A stretch of 64,000 nt of DNA from JACKII01 sp963807085 (GTDB taxonomy: Bacteria > Pseudomonadota > Alphaproteobacteria > Bin95), in assembly GCA_963807085.1 (NCBI GenBank), contig CAWEBB010000011.1, positions 62,001 to 126,000 on the forward strand, read 5' to 3'. Position 1 is the stretch's first letter. Every line of letters begins with the position of its first letter. The notes beneath the pieces are model-generated. The model was not told the DNA's origin, searched no databases, and worked only from the letters and a program-made list of their open reading frames with translations. The position numbers and the translations under genes are program-made. Shown here piece by piece: positions 1-9,775 of the stretch.

Positions 1-542
1 ATCTGCCGCAGCATGAAGGGGTAGCAGGCCAGCACCTCCTGCGGCGTCGGCGTGCGGTTGCCGGGCGGGCGCCAGTAGATCGTGTTGGTGATGTAAACTT
101 GCTCGCGCGCCAGGCCGATGGCCGCCAGCATCCGGCCGAGCAATTGGCCCGATGGCCCGACAAACGGCTCGCCCTTCCGGTCCTCTTCCTCGCCGGGCGC
201 CTCGCCGATAATCATCAAGTCCGCATCGGCCGGCCCCACGCCATAAACCGTATTCATGGCCGTCGCCTTCAACGCGCAGCCATCGAAAGTATCCAACCGC
301 GCCCGCAACCCGGCCAAGTTATCGATAGCGGCCAATTCCGCCGCCAGGGCCGCCGGCGCCTGCGGTGCAGGCATCGGCAGCAGCGAGGGCGTCGTCGCCG
401 TCGGCCCCGGGTTAGGCGCTGGCGGCGCAGACGACCCGGCCAATGAGGCGGGCGCTGCGGTCCTGTCCCAGGCGCGATCGGCGATAACCTCGTCGACGCC
501 GGCATCCAAATACCATTGTAAGACCGCCAATTCGGTGCTCAT
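1..542 (-). CDS. Uracil-DNA glycosylase, family 4 (3' end outside window)
   Basis: Removes uracil from DNA as the first step of base excision repair. The reading frame starts at the ATG complementary to 540-542 and stays open to the window edge (about 180 codons), so the C-terminal part is missing. The diagnostic family 4 motif GEAPG is followed by an acidic run and FVGPSGQLL. A cysteine lies before the motif (DGCALK) and another near the edge (LACYPF), positions where this family holds its 4Fe-4S cluster. The N-terminal 60 residues are Ala/Pro-rich linker, common in alphaproteobacterial members. An IS1380 element begins only 24 bp upstream of the start, so the native promoter has probably been displaced. 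Confidence 0.9.
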   Translation of the reverse strand, partial: MSTELAVLQWYLDAGVDEVIADRAWDRTAAPASLAGSSAPPAPNPGPTATTPSLLPMPAPQAPAALAAELAAIDNLAGLRARLDTFDGCALKATAMNTVYGVGPADADLMIIGEAPGEEEDRKGEPFVGPSGQLLGRMLAAIGLAREQVYITNTIYWRPPGNRTPTPQEVLACYPFMLRQ

Positions 543-565
543 GAACAAGCTTCTCTGCCCTCTAG

Positions 566-579
566 CCCGCATTTCTCAC
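566..579 (+). repeat. Left terminal inverted repeat of the IS1380 element
   Basis: CCCGCATTTCTCAC, exact complement of 2201-2214. It lies 82 bp before the transposase start. Confidence 0.88.
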
Positions 580-660
580 AAAGGGAGATGCATCGGGGTC
601 TGAAATCGGCAAAAATGTAAGTGCAACCAAACACTTATTCCTCTTTCAGCGGAGCCCCCG

Positions 661-2043
661 ATGCAGACAGAGTGTAACCCGGAACCGATGCTGTTTGCAC
701 GCCTTGATCGCCGCGAGGTGGTTGCGGATTTCGGCGGCGGCGCGATGACCTCGGATGCCGGCGCGTTGCTGCTGGGCGCGACGGACAAGGCGATCAATCT
801 GGTCGAGCGCTTTGCCGGTTGCTTCAGCGACGGGCGGGCGGCGGAGCGGGTGGTTCACGACGTGCCGGCCCTGGTCGGCCAGCGCGTGTTCGCTATCGCG
901 CTGGGGTACGAGGACGTGGCCGATCACGACGACCTGCGCCGCGATCCGGTGCTTGGGGCGGTGCTGGGCAAGCTGGAGGCGCACCGGTCCACTTGCGCGC
1001 CGCTCGCCGGCAAGAGCACGCTGAACCGGCTGGAGCACGCACCCACAGAAGAGCATCGCTACCACAAGATCGCTCATGATCCCGGCGCCATTGAGGCGGC
1101 CTTCGTCGATCTGTTCCTGGACGCACATACGCGCGCGCCGGCGCGCATCACGCTCGACCTGGACGCCACGGACGATCCGATCCACGGCCGTCAGGAAGGG
1201 CGCTTCTTTCACGGCTACTACGATTGTTACTGCTACCTGCCGCTTTACGTGTTCTGCGGCGATCACCTGCTGGCGGCCAAGCTGCGGCGCTCGAACATCG
1301 ACGCCAGCGCCGGCGCGGTCGAGGAGATCGCCCGGATCGTCGCCCACATCCGGGAACGCTGGCCGCGGGTGAAGGTGCTGCTGCGCGCCGACAGCGGCTT
1401 TGCCCGCGAGGCGCTGATGGCCTGGTGCGAGGCCAACAGGGTCGATTATCTGTTTGGCCTGGCGCGCAACAGCCGCCTGGTGGACCGGATCTACGTCGAC
1501 CTGGCCTGGGCCGAGGACGAGGCCGGGCGCACCGGCCACTCTGCCCGCCGCTTCGCCGACTTCCGCTGGACGACACGGGACAGTTGGAGCCGCCGCCGGC
1601 GGGTCGTCGCCAAGGCCGAGTGGATGCCGGGCCGCGGCGAAAACGGCGCCAACCCGCGGTTCGTGGTCACCTCGCTGCCGGCCAAGGACCTGGACGCCCG
1701 CACCCTCTACGAGCGCCTCTACTGCGCCCGCGGCGACATGGAAAACCGGATCAAGGAATGCCAGCTCGACCTGTTTGCCGACCGCACCAGCGCGGCCACC
1801 ATGAAGGCCAACCAACTGCGCCTCTGGTTCGCCTCGATGGCCTACGTGCTGCTGGCCTCACTGCGCCGGATCGCGCTGGCGCATACCCGGCTGGCCAAGG
1901 CAACCTGCGGCACGCTGCGTCTGAAACTGCTGAAAATCGGCGCCCAGGTGACCATCACCGTCCGCCGCATCCGCATCGCCATGGCGTCGGCCTGCCCCTA
2001 TGCCAACGAATTCGCGCTCGCACACACGCGATTGTGCCGCTGA
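661..2043 (+). CDS. IS1380-family transposase
   Basis: DDE-type transposase of 460 residues, full length for the family. Recognisable blocks are ADFGGGAMTSDAGALLL near the N-terminus (first catalytic Asp region), LDLDATDDPIHG followed by a Gly/Tyr-rich FHGYYDCYCYLPLY stretch, RADSGFARE...WCEANRVDYLFGLARN (second Asp region) and RGDMENRIKE (catalytic Glu). It lies alone inside the element and is co-oriented with etfQO downstream. No frameshift or stop is present, in contrast to many host genes nearby. A long antisense frame over it is a coding shadow. Confidence 0.95.
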   Translation: MQTECNPEPMLFARLDRREVVADFGGGAMTSDAGALLLGATDKAINLVERFAGCFSDGRAAERVVHDVPALVGQRVFAIALGYEDVADHDDLRRDPVLGAVLGKLEAHRSTCAPLAGKSTLNRLEHAPTEEHRYHKIAHDPGAIEAAFVDLFLDAHTRAPARITLDLDATDDPIHGRQEGRFFHGYYDCYCYLPLYVFCGDHLLAAKLRRSNIDASAGAVEEIARIVAHIRERWPRVKVLLRADSGFAREALMAWCEANRVDYLFGLARNSRLVDRIYVDLAWAEDEAGRTGHSARRFADFRWTTRDSWSRRRRVVAKAEWMPGRGENGANPRFVVTSLPAKDLDARTLYERLYCARGDMENRIKECQLDLFADRTSAATMKANQLRLWFASMAYVLLASLRRIALAHTRLAKATCGTLRLKLLKIGAQVTITVRRIRIAMASACPYANEFALAHTRLCR

Positions 2044-2200
2044 CCCGCGCAGCCGCGCCGCCTACGCCCGCCCGTCAACAACTCTGGACCCGCACCGGCT
2101 AACACCGCGCCCCTCACGCGCAACGGACAAGCACGCCCACACATCCCCCGCTCAAGCCACTGCTATCAAGCAACCGTCTACGCCGAGGACGGCAACGCTG

Positions 2201-2214
2201 GTGAGAAATGCGGG
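2201..2214 (-). repeat. Right terminal inverted repeat of the IS1380 element
   Basis: GTGAGAAATGCGGG, exact complement of the left end and followed by CTAG. Confidence 0.88.
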
Positions 2215-2342
2215 CTAGATCCGCTGAACGGACATTGTAACCTGAAATCCGTCCTTTGCGCCCCCTGGTTTGCCGGTGCTGCCTACGTTATTGTAGGTTA
2301 ACTAACAAAAATTCATGACCGAAACGAGGGATCGGGTCCGCT

Positions 2343-3982
2343 ATGGAACGCGAAAGTATGGAATTCGATGTCGTGATCGTTGGCGGCGGCCCGGCAGGGC
2401 TGGCCACGGCGATCCGGCTGCGCCAATTGGCGGAAGAACGCGGCGAGGACCTGGAAGTCGTCGTCATCGAAAAAGGCTCTGAGATCGGGGCACACATCCT
2501 GTCGGGCGCGGTGCTGGACCCGAGGGCGTTAACGGAGTTGTTGCCGAATTGGCAAGACCTGGGCGCGCCCCTGAACCAGCCGGTCAAGAAAGACAAGTTC
2601 GTCTTCCTGACGGAAAACTCGTCGCTCCCCTGGCCAGAGTTTCTGATGCTGCCTGCCATGAAGAACCATGGCAACTACATCGTCTCCCTGGCCAATGTCT
2701 GCCGCTGGATGGGCGAACAGGCGGAAGCCATGGGCGTGCAGGTCTTTCCCGGTTTCGCCGCCGCCGAGATATTGTTCGACGAACAAGGCCGCGTGCGCGG
2801 TATCGCCACCGGCGATATGGGCATCGGCAGGGATGGCGAGCAGAAGTCCGGCTATGAGCCGGGTATGGAATTGCTGGCGAAATACACCGTGTTCGCCGAG
2901 GGCTGCCGTGGCTCGCTCGGCAAGCAGTTGGAGCAAAAGTTCGGCCTGCGCGACGGCGTGCAGCCTCAAACTTACGGCATCGGCCTGAAAGAGCTATGGC
3001 AGGTCGATCCCGACAAACACGACCCAGGCCTGGTCATGCACACGGCCGGCTGGCCAATGAAGTCGGACACCTATGGCGGCAGTTTCCTATATCATATGGA
3101 AGACGGCATCGTTTCGTGCGGCTTCGTCGTCGGTCTAGACTACAAGAACCCCTATCTCGCGCCGTTCGAGGAATTCCAGCGCTGGAAGACGCATCCCTTT
3201 ATCCGCCCGACCTTCGAAGGCGGTAAGCGCATCGCCTATGGCTCGCGTGCCCTGAACGAAGGCGGGCTCCAGAGTCTGCCGAAGCTGGCGTTCCCCGGTG
3301 GCCTGCTGGTCGGCTGCGAAGCCGGGTTCCTGAATACGCCGCGCATCAAGGGCAGCCATGCCGCCATGAAATCCGGCAAGATGGCGGCCAATCCATTGCC
3401 GAGGCCCTCGGCAGGGGCGAGGTGGGCGGCGTGCTCGACGACTACCCGAAGGCATTCGAGGCGAGTTGGCTTTACGAGGAACTCCATCGTGCCCGCAATG
3501 TGCGCCCGGCCTTCAAGTGGGGCCTCGTCGGCGGCACACTCTATACCGGCATCGACCAATTGCTGTTCCGCGGCAAGGCGCCCTGGACACTTAACCATCA
3601 TGGCACGGACCACGGGGCGCTGGTGAACAAGGCGAAGGCCAAGCCGATCGACTATCCGCGTCCAGACGGTGTGATATCCTTCGACAAACCGTCGAGCGTC
3701 TACCTCTCCAACACCAACCACGAAGAAGACCAGCCGGTTCACCTGACGTTAAAGGATGAGACGGTACCTGTACGGGTCAACCTGCCCCAGTACGACGCGC
3801 CGGAGCAGCGCTACTGCCCGGCCGGCGTCTATGAGATCGTGGAGGAAAATGGAGAGCCACGCCTTCAGATTAACGCGCAAAACTGCGTTCACTGCAAAAC
3901 TTGCGATATCAAGGATCCGACCCAAAATATCGTCTGGGTCACACCGGAAGGCGGCGGAGGACCCAACTATCCCAACATGTAA
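2343..3982 (+). CDS. etfQO: Electron transfer flavoprotein-ubiquinone oxidoreductase, frameshifted in this sequence
   Basis: Membrane-associated flavoprotein passing electrons from reduced ETF (acyl-CoA and amino-acid dehydrogenases) to ubiquinone. The N-terminus has the FAD-binding VVIVGGGPAGLATAIRLR, then the family IEKGSEIGAHILSGAVLDP. The C-terminus has the 4Fe-4S cysteines (CVHCKTCDIKDP, with an earlier Cys in QRYCPAGVYE). The frame breaks at about 3387-3392: MKSGKMAA is followed by a missing base, after which SIAEALGRGEVGGVLDDYP continues one frame over. Length with one base restored is 546 residues, normal for the family. Start at the ATG giving MERESMEFDVV is typical. Whether the loss is real or a sequencing error is discussed under findings. 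Confidence 0.93.
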
Positions 3983-4015
3983 CGGGACTCTCCCGGAACT
4001 CGCGGAGATCGAGCG

Positions 4016-5681
4016 ATGAGAAAAGCGCGGGCAGCAAGTTTCCGGCGAGCCGCGCTTGCTGCGCTAGCCATGATCCTCGCCTTCCCGGCGCTGGCGTCGC
4101 AAGGCGTGCCGAAACTCGGCGGGAAGATCGATCTGGCGCCGGCCGCATGGGGTAATTCCCGGGCCGGCCAGTATCTGGCTGGAATTCATGCCGAGCGGCA
4201 GCAGGAACTCGGCGGTAGCGGCCAGCTATCTCGAGCTGGCGCTGGGCCAGGACCCGAACAATTTGGACCTCCGTCGCCATGTTTTCTATCTGCTGATGGT
4301 CGAAGGGCAGTTGGCGGCCGCCGCTCAGCATGCCCGCGCCATCCTGCAGGCGGAGCCCTCCGCCTTTCTGCCCATCATCACACTCGCCGTCCTGGCCATG
4401 CAGGAAGGGGATTATGAAAGCGCGCTGACACGGTTCGGCGAGTTGGGTGGCGGCGGCCACACCGGCATCATGCGCGCATTGGGCCAGGCCTGGGCGGCTG
4501 TCGGGGCAGGCGACCTTCCGGCGGCGCGCGCGGCGATGGATTTTCCGCTGGACGCCGGCGGCTGGGAGAATATTCGCGCCATCCATCGCGCCCTGATCGA
4601 AGATGTCGGCGGGGGCGACCCGAAGGCGGCGTACGAGGCGCTGCAGGAAAAACCGGAGAGTTTGTCGCCGCGGCTTCGATTGCTCATCGGAAATTACGAA
4701 GCCCGGCAGGCCAAACCCGAAACCCCGCCGCTGATCCAAGATGCAAACGAAGGGCTGGCGCAGGCATTCAACACCATCGCCGCCGCCCTGATCAGCGCGA
4801 AACAAAACCAGACGGGCGTGATCTATACCCAGATGGGGCTGACGCTTTCCCCCACCGATGACGGCTTGCTGCTGTTGCTGGCCGAGCCGCTGCAAGAGGC
4901 GGGCCGCTTTGCGGATGCGGCGGCCGTCTATGGAAAGATCACGCCGAAATCATCCTATTTCTACGCCGCTCAGATTGCCAAGGCCCGCAACCTGGCGGAG
5001 GCCGAGCAGTTCGACCAGGCCGTGGCGTTGCTGGAGACGTTGACGGCCGACCATGCCGATCAGGCCAATGCTCCCATGGTTCTGGGCAATTTGCTGCGGC
5101 GGAAGCTGCAATTCGAGAAGGCGGCGGCAGCGTACGACATGGCGTTCGCCCGCCTGGCAAGTACCGCCACCGAGCCTGACTGGCAGCTTCATTATACGCG
5201 GGGTATCGCCCGCGAGCGCATCGGCGAGTGGAAGCTGGCCGAACAGGATTTTCTGGCCGCGCTGGCGCTGGAAAAAGACCAGCCGCTGGTGCTGAACTAT
5301 CTGGGCTATTCGTGGATAGACCGGGGCGAAAACCTGGAAAAGGCGACGGCGATGGTGCGTAAGGCGGCCGATTTGCGGCCCGACGACGGCTTTATCGCCG
5401 ACAGCGTCGGCTGGGCCGCGTATCGCACCGGCAATCTGGGGGAAGCGGTGCGCGAGTTGGAGCGGGCCATCTTGATCGAGCCGCTGGACCCGACCATCAA
5501 CGAACATCTGGGCGATGTATACTGGGCCATCGGCCGCAAGACCGAGGCCCGCTACCAATGGGACCGCGCGCTGTCATTCGAGCCCGAGGAAGAGCGCATT
5601 CCGGGCCTGAAAGAACGCTTGGCCTGTAAAGACGACCCGTGTGCGCCACTTGAGCAAGACGGAGTGCGGCTTGCTCAGTAG
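4016..5681 (+). CDS. Secreted TPR-repeat protein, frameshifted in this sequence
   Basis: A 554-residue protein once one extra base is removed. The first 30 residues (MRKARAASFRRAAL...FPALASQ) form a Sec signal peptide. The rest is helical TPR repeats; clear units include AAAYDMAFARL, AEQDFLAALALEKDQPLVLNYLGYSWIDRG and AVRELERAILIEPLDPTINEHLGDVYW. Proteins like this follow etfQO in several alphaproteobacteria; their role is unknown, probably protein-protein contact in the periplasm or on the outer membrane. The break is at 4204-4205, where GIHAERQQ joins NSAVAASYLELALGQDP after an extra G. It starts 34 bp after etfQO and its end overlaps the region of ispE. Confidence 0.85.
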
Positions 5682-6540
5682 CGTCAGGGAATCGGCACCG
5701 GCCAAGGTCAATCTGTACCTGCACGTACTGGGCCGTCGGGCCGACGGCTACCACGATCTGCAAAGCCTGGTGGTGTTTGCCGATATCGGTGATCGGGTCA
5801 CGGCCAGCCGCTCGGATCGGTGGTCGCTGGCCATCGATGGTCCCTTCGGCGAGCCGCTGGCGGCGGAGGATGCGGCGGACAACCTGGTGCTGCGGGCGGC
5901 GCAGCGTGCCCGAGCCGGCAGCGGCGAGCGAGCTGCACTGCGCCTGACCAAGAACCTGCCGGTGGCATCCGGCCTCGGCGGCGGGTCGGCGGATGCTGCT
6001 GCCGTGCTGCGCGCCCTGCGCGGGCTTTACGGGATTGATCCCGGCGAACCCGGGGCCTGGGCCGATCTGGGCGCCGACATCCCGGTCTGCCTGCTCGGCC
6101 GACCGGCGCTGGTTGCAGGCATGGGAGAGAAGCTCACGCCATTGCGATCCATGCCGAGCCTGCCTGCCGTTTTGGCAAATCCGGCTGAACCCTCCAGCAC
6201 GGCCGCGGTATTTAACGCTCTCGGCGGCCGCTTCGGCAAGCCGCTGGCAGAGCCCCTGCCGACACCCGCCGACATGCGCTGCCCCGAAGCGTTGGCCGAA
6301 TGGCTCGCCCAGGCGCGGAACGACCTGACACGGCCGGCGATCGAGACGCTGCCCGCTATCGGCGAAGTCTTGGCGGCGCTTTCATCCGCGCCGGACGCGC
6401 TGCTGGCGCGGATGTCCGGCAGCGGCGCAACCTGCTTCGGCCTGTTCCCCACCGTAGATGCCGCCACCGAAGCGGCCTCCTGGCTATCCGCCAGAGCCCC
6501 CGGCTGGTGGATTCGCCGGGCCTGCCTCGGACCCGTCTGA
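5671..6540 (+). CDS. ispE: 4-diphosphocytidyl-2-C-methyl-D-erythritol kinase
   Basis: GHMP kinase phosphorylating CDP-methylerythritol in the non-mevalonate isoprenoid pathway. ESAPAKVNLYLHVLGRR opens the fold, the ATP-binding GHMP motif is PVASGLGGGSADAAA, and MSGSGATCFGLF is the C-terminal glycine loop. I choose the TTG at 5671 because a GGAG lies 6 nt upstream and the family starts only a few residues before the APAKVNL block; a GTG at 5641 is the longer alternative. Either start overlaps the end of the TPR gene, so the two are translationally coupled. Intact, about 289 residues. Confidence 0.93.
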   Translation: MLSSVRESAPAKVNLYLHVLGRRADGYHDLQSLVVFADIGDRVTASRSDRWSLAIDGPFGEPLAAEDAADNLVLRAAQRARAGSGERAALRLTKNLPVASGLGGGSADAAAVLRALRGLYGIDPGEPGAWADLGADIPVCLLGRPALVAGMGEKLTPLRSMPSLPAVLANPAEPSSTAAVFNALGGRFGKPLAEPLPTPADMRCPEALAEWLAQARNDLTRPAIETLPAIGEVLAALSSAPDALLARMSGSGATCFGLFPTVDAATEAASWLSARAPGWWIRRACLGPV

Positions 6541-6595
6541 CCCGCGCGCAAGCCGGCTGACGCAGGGATGTATAATCGGCGCAGAGCAGCGGCGC

Positions 6596-7852
6596 TTACT
6601 CCGCCGAGTCCCGGTTAGCGTACTCCAACACCGCGCGCAACAGAACATCGCACCCGGCCGCCAGATGCTCCGGCGCGGCATACTCGGCCTCGTTGTGGCT
6701 GATGCCGTCCTTGCAGGGCACAAAGATCATGGCGGTCGGCGCGATCTTAGAGACGTGCACGGCGTCATGGCCGGCGCCGCTCATGATATCGCGCCACGGG
6801 TGATCGGCGGTCTTTGCGCCATGACGAACCGCCGCCACACAGCCGGGATCGAACAGCACGGGCGGTGAAAACCACGTTTCGTGCACCTCCACCCCGATCG
6901 TCCGGTCCGCGGCAATCTTCGCAACGGCGGTGCGAAACTCCCTGTCCATCACGTCAAGTTCGGCGACGGTCGGGTTGCGGATGTCGACGGTAAAAAAAAC
7001 CTCGCCCGGAATAACGTTGGGCGAGCCGGGCCGGACTTCCATCACGCCGACCGTACAGCGGCCGTCGACGCCGCGCTTTTGCATGATGTCATCCAGGGCC
7101 GCCAGGATGCGAGCAGACGCCGTCAGCGCGTCCCGGCGGTTGGCGGGTGGGGTCGTGCCGGCGTGGGATTCCCGGCCAGTGACCGTAACCTCGTACCAGC
7201 GCATGGCCTGCACGCCCGTGACCACGCCCACGCTCTTTTCCTCAGCCTCCAGGATGGGGCCCTGCTCGATATGACTCTCGAAATAGGCGCCGAGCGCACG
7301 CCCGCCCATCGGCTGGTCGCCTTCAAAGCCGATGCGTTTCAGCTCATCGCCAAAGCGCGCACCTTCCAGATCCCGCAGATCGCGCGCGTGCTCCAGCGCC
7401 ATCTGACCGGCAAAGACGGCGCTGCCGACCATGGGCGGTGCGAACCTGCCCCCCTCCTCGTTGGTCCAGTTCACAACCTCAAGCGGCGCTTCCGTCTCTA
7501 TCCCCAAGTCGTTGAGCGTGCGGATGACTTCAAGTCCGGCCATCACGCCGAACACGCCGTCGAACCGCCCGCCGGTCGGCTGGGTATCCAAGTGCGAGCC
7601 CATTAAGATCGGCGGCAAATCATTGTTCCGGCCAGCCCGGCGGGCGAACATGTTGCCGATCTTATCCACGGTCACGCTCAGACCCGCCGCCTCGCACCAT
7701 TGCCGGAACAACTCGCGGCCCTGCCGGTCTTCGTCGGTCAGGGTCTGCCGGTTGTTGCCGCCCGCGACACCGGGGCCGATCTTCGCCATTTCCATGTGGC
7801 TGTCCCATAACCGGACCGGATCGATGCGCAGATTGTCTGAGGTGGCCATCAT
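6596..7852 (-). CDS. M20-family N-carbamoyl amino acid / ureido-acid amidohydrolase
   Basis: Zinc-dependent hydrolase of the hydantoinase/carbamoylase (allantoate amidohydrolase) branch of peptidase family M20, 418 residues. Metal ligands are visible in GSHLDTQPTGGRFDGV (His and Asp), NEEGGRF (Glu), FESHIEQGP (His) and ISHNEAEYA (His). The dimerisation domain runs from about residue 210 to 330 (VTVTGRESHAGTTP). Substrate (carbamoyl-beta-alanine, carbamoyl amino acids or allantoate) cannot be read from sequence. GGAG lies 5 nt before the first of two adjacent ATG codons. It is convergent with ispE and alone, with no hydantoinase partner in view. Confidence 0.9.
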   Translation of the reverse strand: MMATSDNLRIDPVRLWDSHMEMAKIGPGVAGGNNRQTLTDEDRQGRELFRQWCEAAGLSVTVDKIGNMFARRAGRNNDLPPILMGSHLDTQPTGGRFDGVFGVMAGLEVIRTLNDLGIETEAPLEVVNWTNEEGGRFAPPMVGSAVFAGQMALEHARDLRDLEGARFGDELKRIGFEGDQPMGGRALGAYFESHIEQGPILEAEEKSVGVVTGVQAMRWYEVTVTGRESHAGTTPPANRRDALTASARILAALDDIMQKRGVDGRCTVGVMEVRPGSPNVIPGEVFFTVDIRNPTVAELDVMDREFRTAVAKIAADRTIGVEVHETWFSPPVLFDPGCVAAVRHGAKTADHPWRDIMSGAGHDAVHVSKIAPTAMIFVPCKDGISHNEAEYAAPEHLAAGCDVLLRAVLEYANRDSAE

Positions 7853-8039
7853 CGGTGCTCCGCGGACGGTTCAAGGGAGATCACCGATCATAGCGCATTC
7901 ATCGACTCTTTCGCGAGTGGCGTGAGCCGCTATCGCATGGATGACCGCGCGTGGACCAAAGGGAGTTGCGGACGCACCGTCAGCCTGTATGGTCGCCGCA
8001 GATATTTCCACATTTCCTTCAAAGAGCAGAACGATCGAC

Positions 8040-9719
8040 ATGCGGCGGTGGCGGACCGGTTTGGCAGGCGCGATAGGACTGATGGCGGCGGCATCGCCCG
8101 CAACAGCCCAAACACCGAGGGAGCAGCCGGCGCATCAGCCGGAACGAGAGCGAGCGGCTGTCATTATCCTCGATCCGCGCATTGCCGACGACGCCGGCGC
8201 GGTTATCCGGGACGCGCTGCAACAGCCGGGATTGTTGCCCCTGCAAATGACCGCCTTTGCCGGCGTCTGCGGCCTGGAACCTGAACTGGCAGAGGCCGGC
8301 GAACGGCGGGCCGATGAAACGGATACGTCCAAAGCGCCTGCCCAGTTCGACCTGGACATGGCCCTGCGAACGGCCAGCGACGCGATCACTGCCGGCGGGG
8401 GCGCCGTGCTGGTGGTCGCCAAGGCGCCGTCAGCATGTTTGAGTATCGGCTGTGCGCTCGCTTCATCCCTGAAAGAGGCGGACCCGGCGCTCCGGATCGA
8501 CGTACTGGCGCTTGGTTCGGACGCCGAACCGCTGCATTGCCTCGCCGACAATACGGGAGGCCGATATCATCGCGCAGAGCCGGGAACGCTCCACACCCTT
8601 ATCGTGGGGCTGCTCAAAGAGCCGGCCGATCAACAGACGGTCGCCGGCGCATCCGCCGCGGAAACCGCGGCAGACGGGGCCGAAACGCCAGAGCCCACAG
8701 TCGTCTCGTCGGGCGCCCCTGCCCCCGGAGCCACTGAACCGGCGGCGGAGGGTGATCGCGCCGATGCCGGCGATGCAACCAACGGCAGCGGCTTTCCGCC
8801 GTTGCCAAAACCACGGCCGGAAAGGGTGGCGGGCGGCGAACCGCAGGAGACACCTGCATCGGGCGAGGGAGATGCAGAACTGAAGCCGTTCGAATGGGCG
8901 GCGGCTCCCCCCGGCGCACCGGAAAAGCCACCGCCGCAATCGCCGGACATTTCGGGAGTGAAAATCAGCATTCTGGCCGGGCCGAGCGGCCCCTCGGTTG
9001 AAACGGATCTGGCGTTCGAAATTCTTTCACCCGCCGGCGACGGCACCTTCCGGCGGGTCGCTCAGTCTACCGACCCATCGCCGTTTTTCCCGCTATCCGC
9101 CGGCAACTACATTGCACGCGTCTCCTATGGCGACGTCGTGCGAGAGTTTCCGTTTTCCACAGACGGCGGCGTCGACAGCGAGACATTCTCCCTCGGTCTC
9201 GGCTATGTGAGCCTGCAGGTACGACCGACCGCGTCCGGCGCACCGCTGGAAAGCGGCATCTCTTATACGGTTTCGCGATTGGGCAGCGGGGCGGAGGGCG
9301 CGGCAATGATGGTACGCCGGGAGCCTCAGCCCATGATTACGCTGCCGGCGGGGCGCTACCGCATATTGGCGCAAGCCGGCGGCATCAAGACGGTGGCCGA
9401 CCTGATTGTCAGCGCGGGTAATACGCTACGGCATGCCTTCAACTTGAAGCTCGGCTATCTGCGGGTTTCGGCGCCACCGGAGTTGCAGGACGTGGCGTTG
9501 CGGGTGGAGGACACCTCCAAAAACGGAAAGAGCGACCGGCGGGTGCTGGCGACGGCGAACGGCAGCACCGGCCTGTTCCGCCTGCCGGCCGGAAGGTACA
9601 TCGTCGTCGCAACAAGCGAGGCAGGGCAGACACGGGAGCGCGCGGACGTGCGGCAGGGCAAGATGGCGGAAGTGATGCTGGAAGCACCAGCGAGGGCCGA
9701 AAGGCCGAAGTCACAATAA
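8040..9719 (+). CDS. Secreted vWA-like protein with three C-terminal beta-sandwich units, uncharacterised
   Basis: About 559 residues. I start at the ATG at 8040 because it begins a proper signal peptide (MRRWRTGLAGAIGLMAAASPATAQ); the frame is open further upstream to 7941. Residues ~40-200 resemble a von Willebrand factor A fold: a first strand AAVIILD, a long helix with DMALRTASDAI, GAVLVVAKAPS, and the vWA-type ending LADNTGGRYHRA. The canonical MIDAS DxSxS is not evident (LDPRIADD instead). Residues ~205-310 are a Pro/Ala/Glu-rich low-complexity linker. Residues ~315-545 hold three related beta-sandwich units, each with a core like FPLSAGNYIARVSYG, ITLPAGRYRILAQAG, FRLPAGRYIVVATSE. Function unknown; exported to the periplasm or surface. 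Confidence 0.75.
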   Translation: MRRWRTGLAGAIGLMAAASPATAQTPREQPAHQPERERAAVIILDPRIADDAGAVIRDALQQPGLLPLQMTAFAGVCGLEPELAEAGERRADETDTSKAPAQFDLDMALRTASDAITAGGGAVLVVAKAPSACLSIGCALASSLKEADPALRIDVLALGSDAEPLHCLADNTGGRYHRAEPGTLHTLIVGLLKEPADQQTVAGASAAETAADGAETPEPTVVSSGAPAPGATEPAAEGDRADAGDATNGSGFPPLPKPRPERVAGGEPQETPASGEGDAELKPFEWAAAPPGAPEKPPPQSPDISGVKISILAGPSGPSVETDLAFEILSPAGDGTFRRVAQSTDPSPFFPLSAGNYIARVSYGDVVREFPFSTDGGVDSETFSLGLGYVSLQVRPTASGAPLESGISYTVSRLGSGAEGAAMMVRREPQPMITLPAGRYRILAQAGGIKTVADLIVSAGNTLRHAFNLKLGYLRVSAPPELQDVALRVEDTSKNGKSDRRVLATANGSTGLFRLPAGRYIVVATSEAGQTRERADVRQGKMAEVMLEAPARAERPKSQ

Positions 9720-9775
9720 AGCCACGGCCGAGAGGCCGCCGCTCTATCAACGCTTAATGCGGCAATGCTGCGGGA

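Larger units (their letters stand above)
566..2214 (+). mobile_element. IS1380-family insertion sequence, complete
   Basis: A 1,649-bp element bounded by perfect 14-bp inverted repeats (CCCGCATTTCTCAC at 566-579 and its complement at 2201-2214). The tetranucleotide CTAG flanks both ends (562-565 and 2215-2218). Since CTAG is its own complement it can be read either as a 4-bp target duplication or as four more bases of inverted repeat; the family makes short target duplications, so I prefer the first reading. The single transposase gene is intact, so the copy may be active. It sits in the divergent intergenic region between the uracil-DNA glycosylase and etfQO genes. Confidence 0.9.

Noticed and set aside
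646..1815. 389-codon antisense frame over the transposase gene
   Set aside because: It mirrors the codon structure of the real gene, has no family resemblance and no ribosome binding site; a typical GC-rich shadow.
9725..9738. CGGCC-GAGA-GGCCG hairpin between two convergent genes as a bidirectional terminator
   Set aside because: Only five base pairs and no T-run on either side; too weak to claim.
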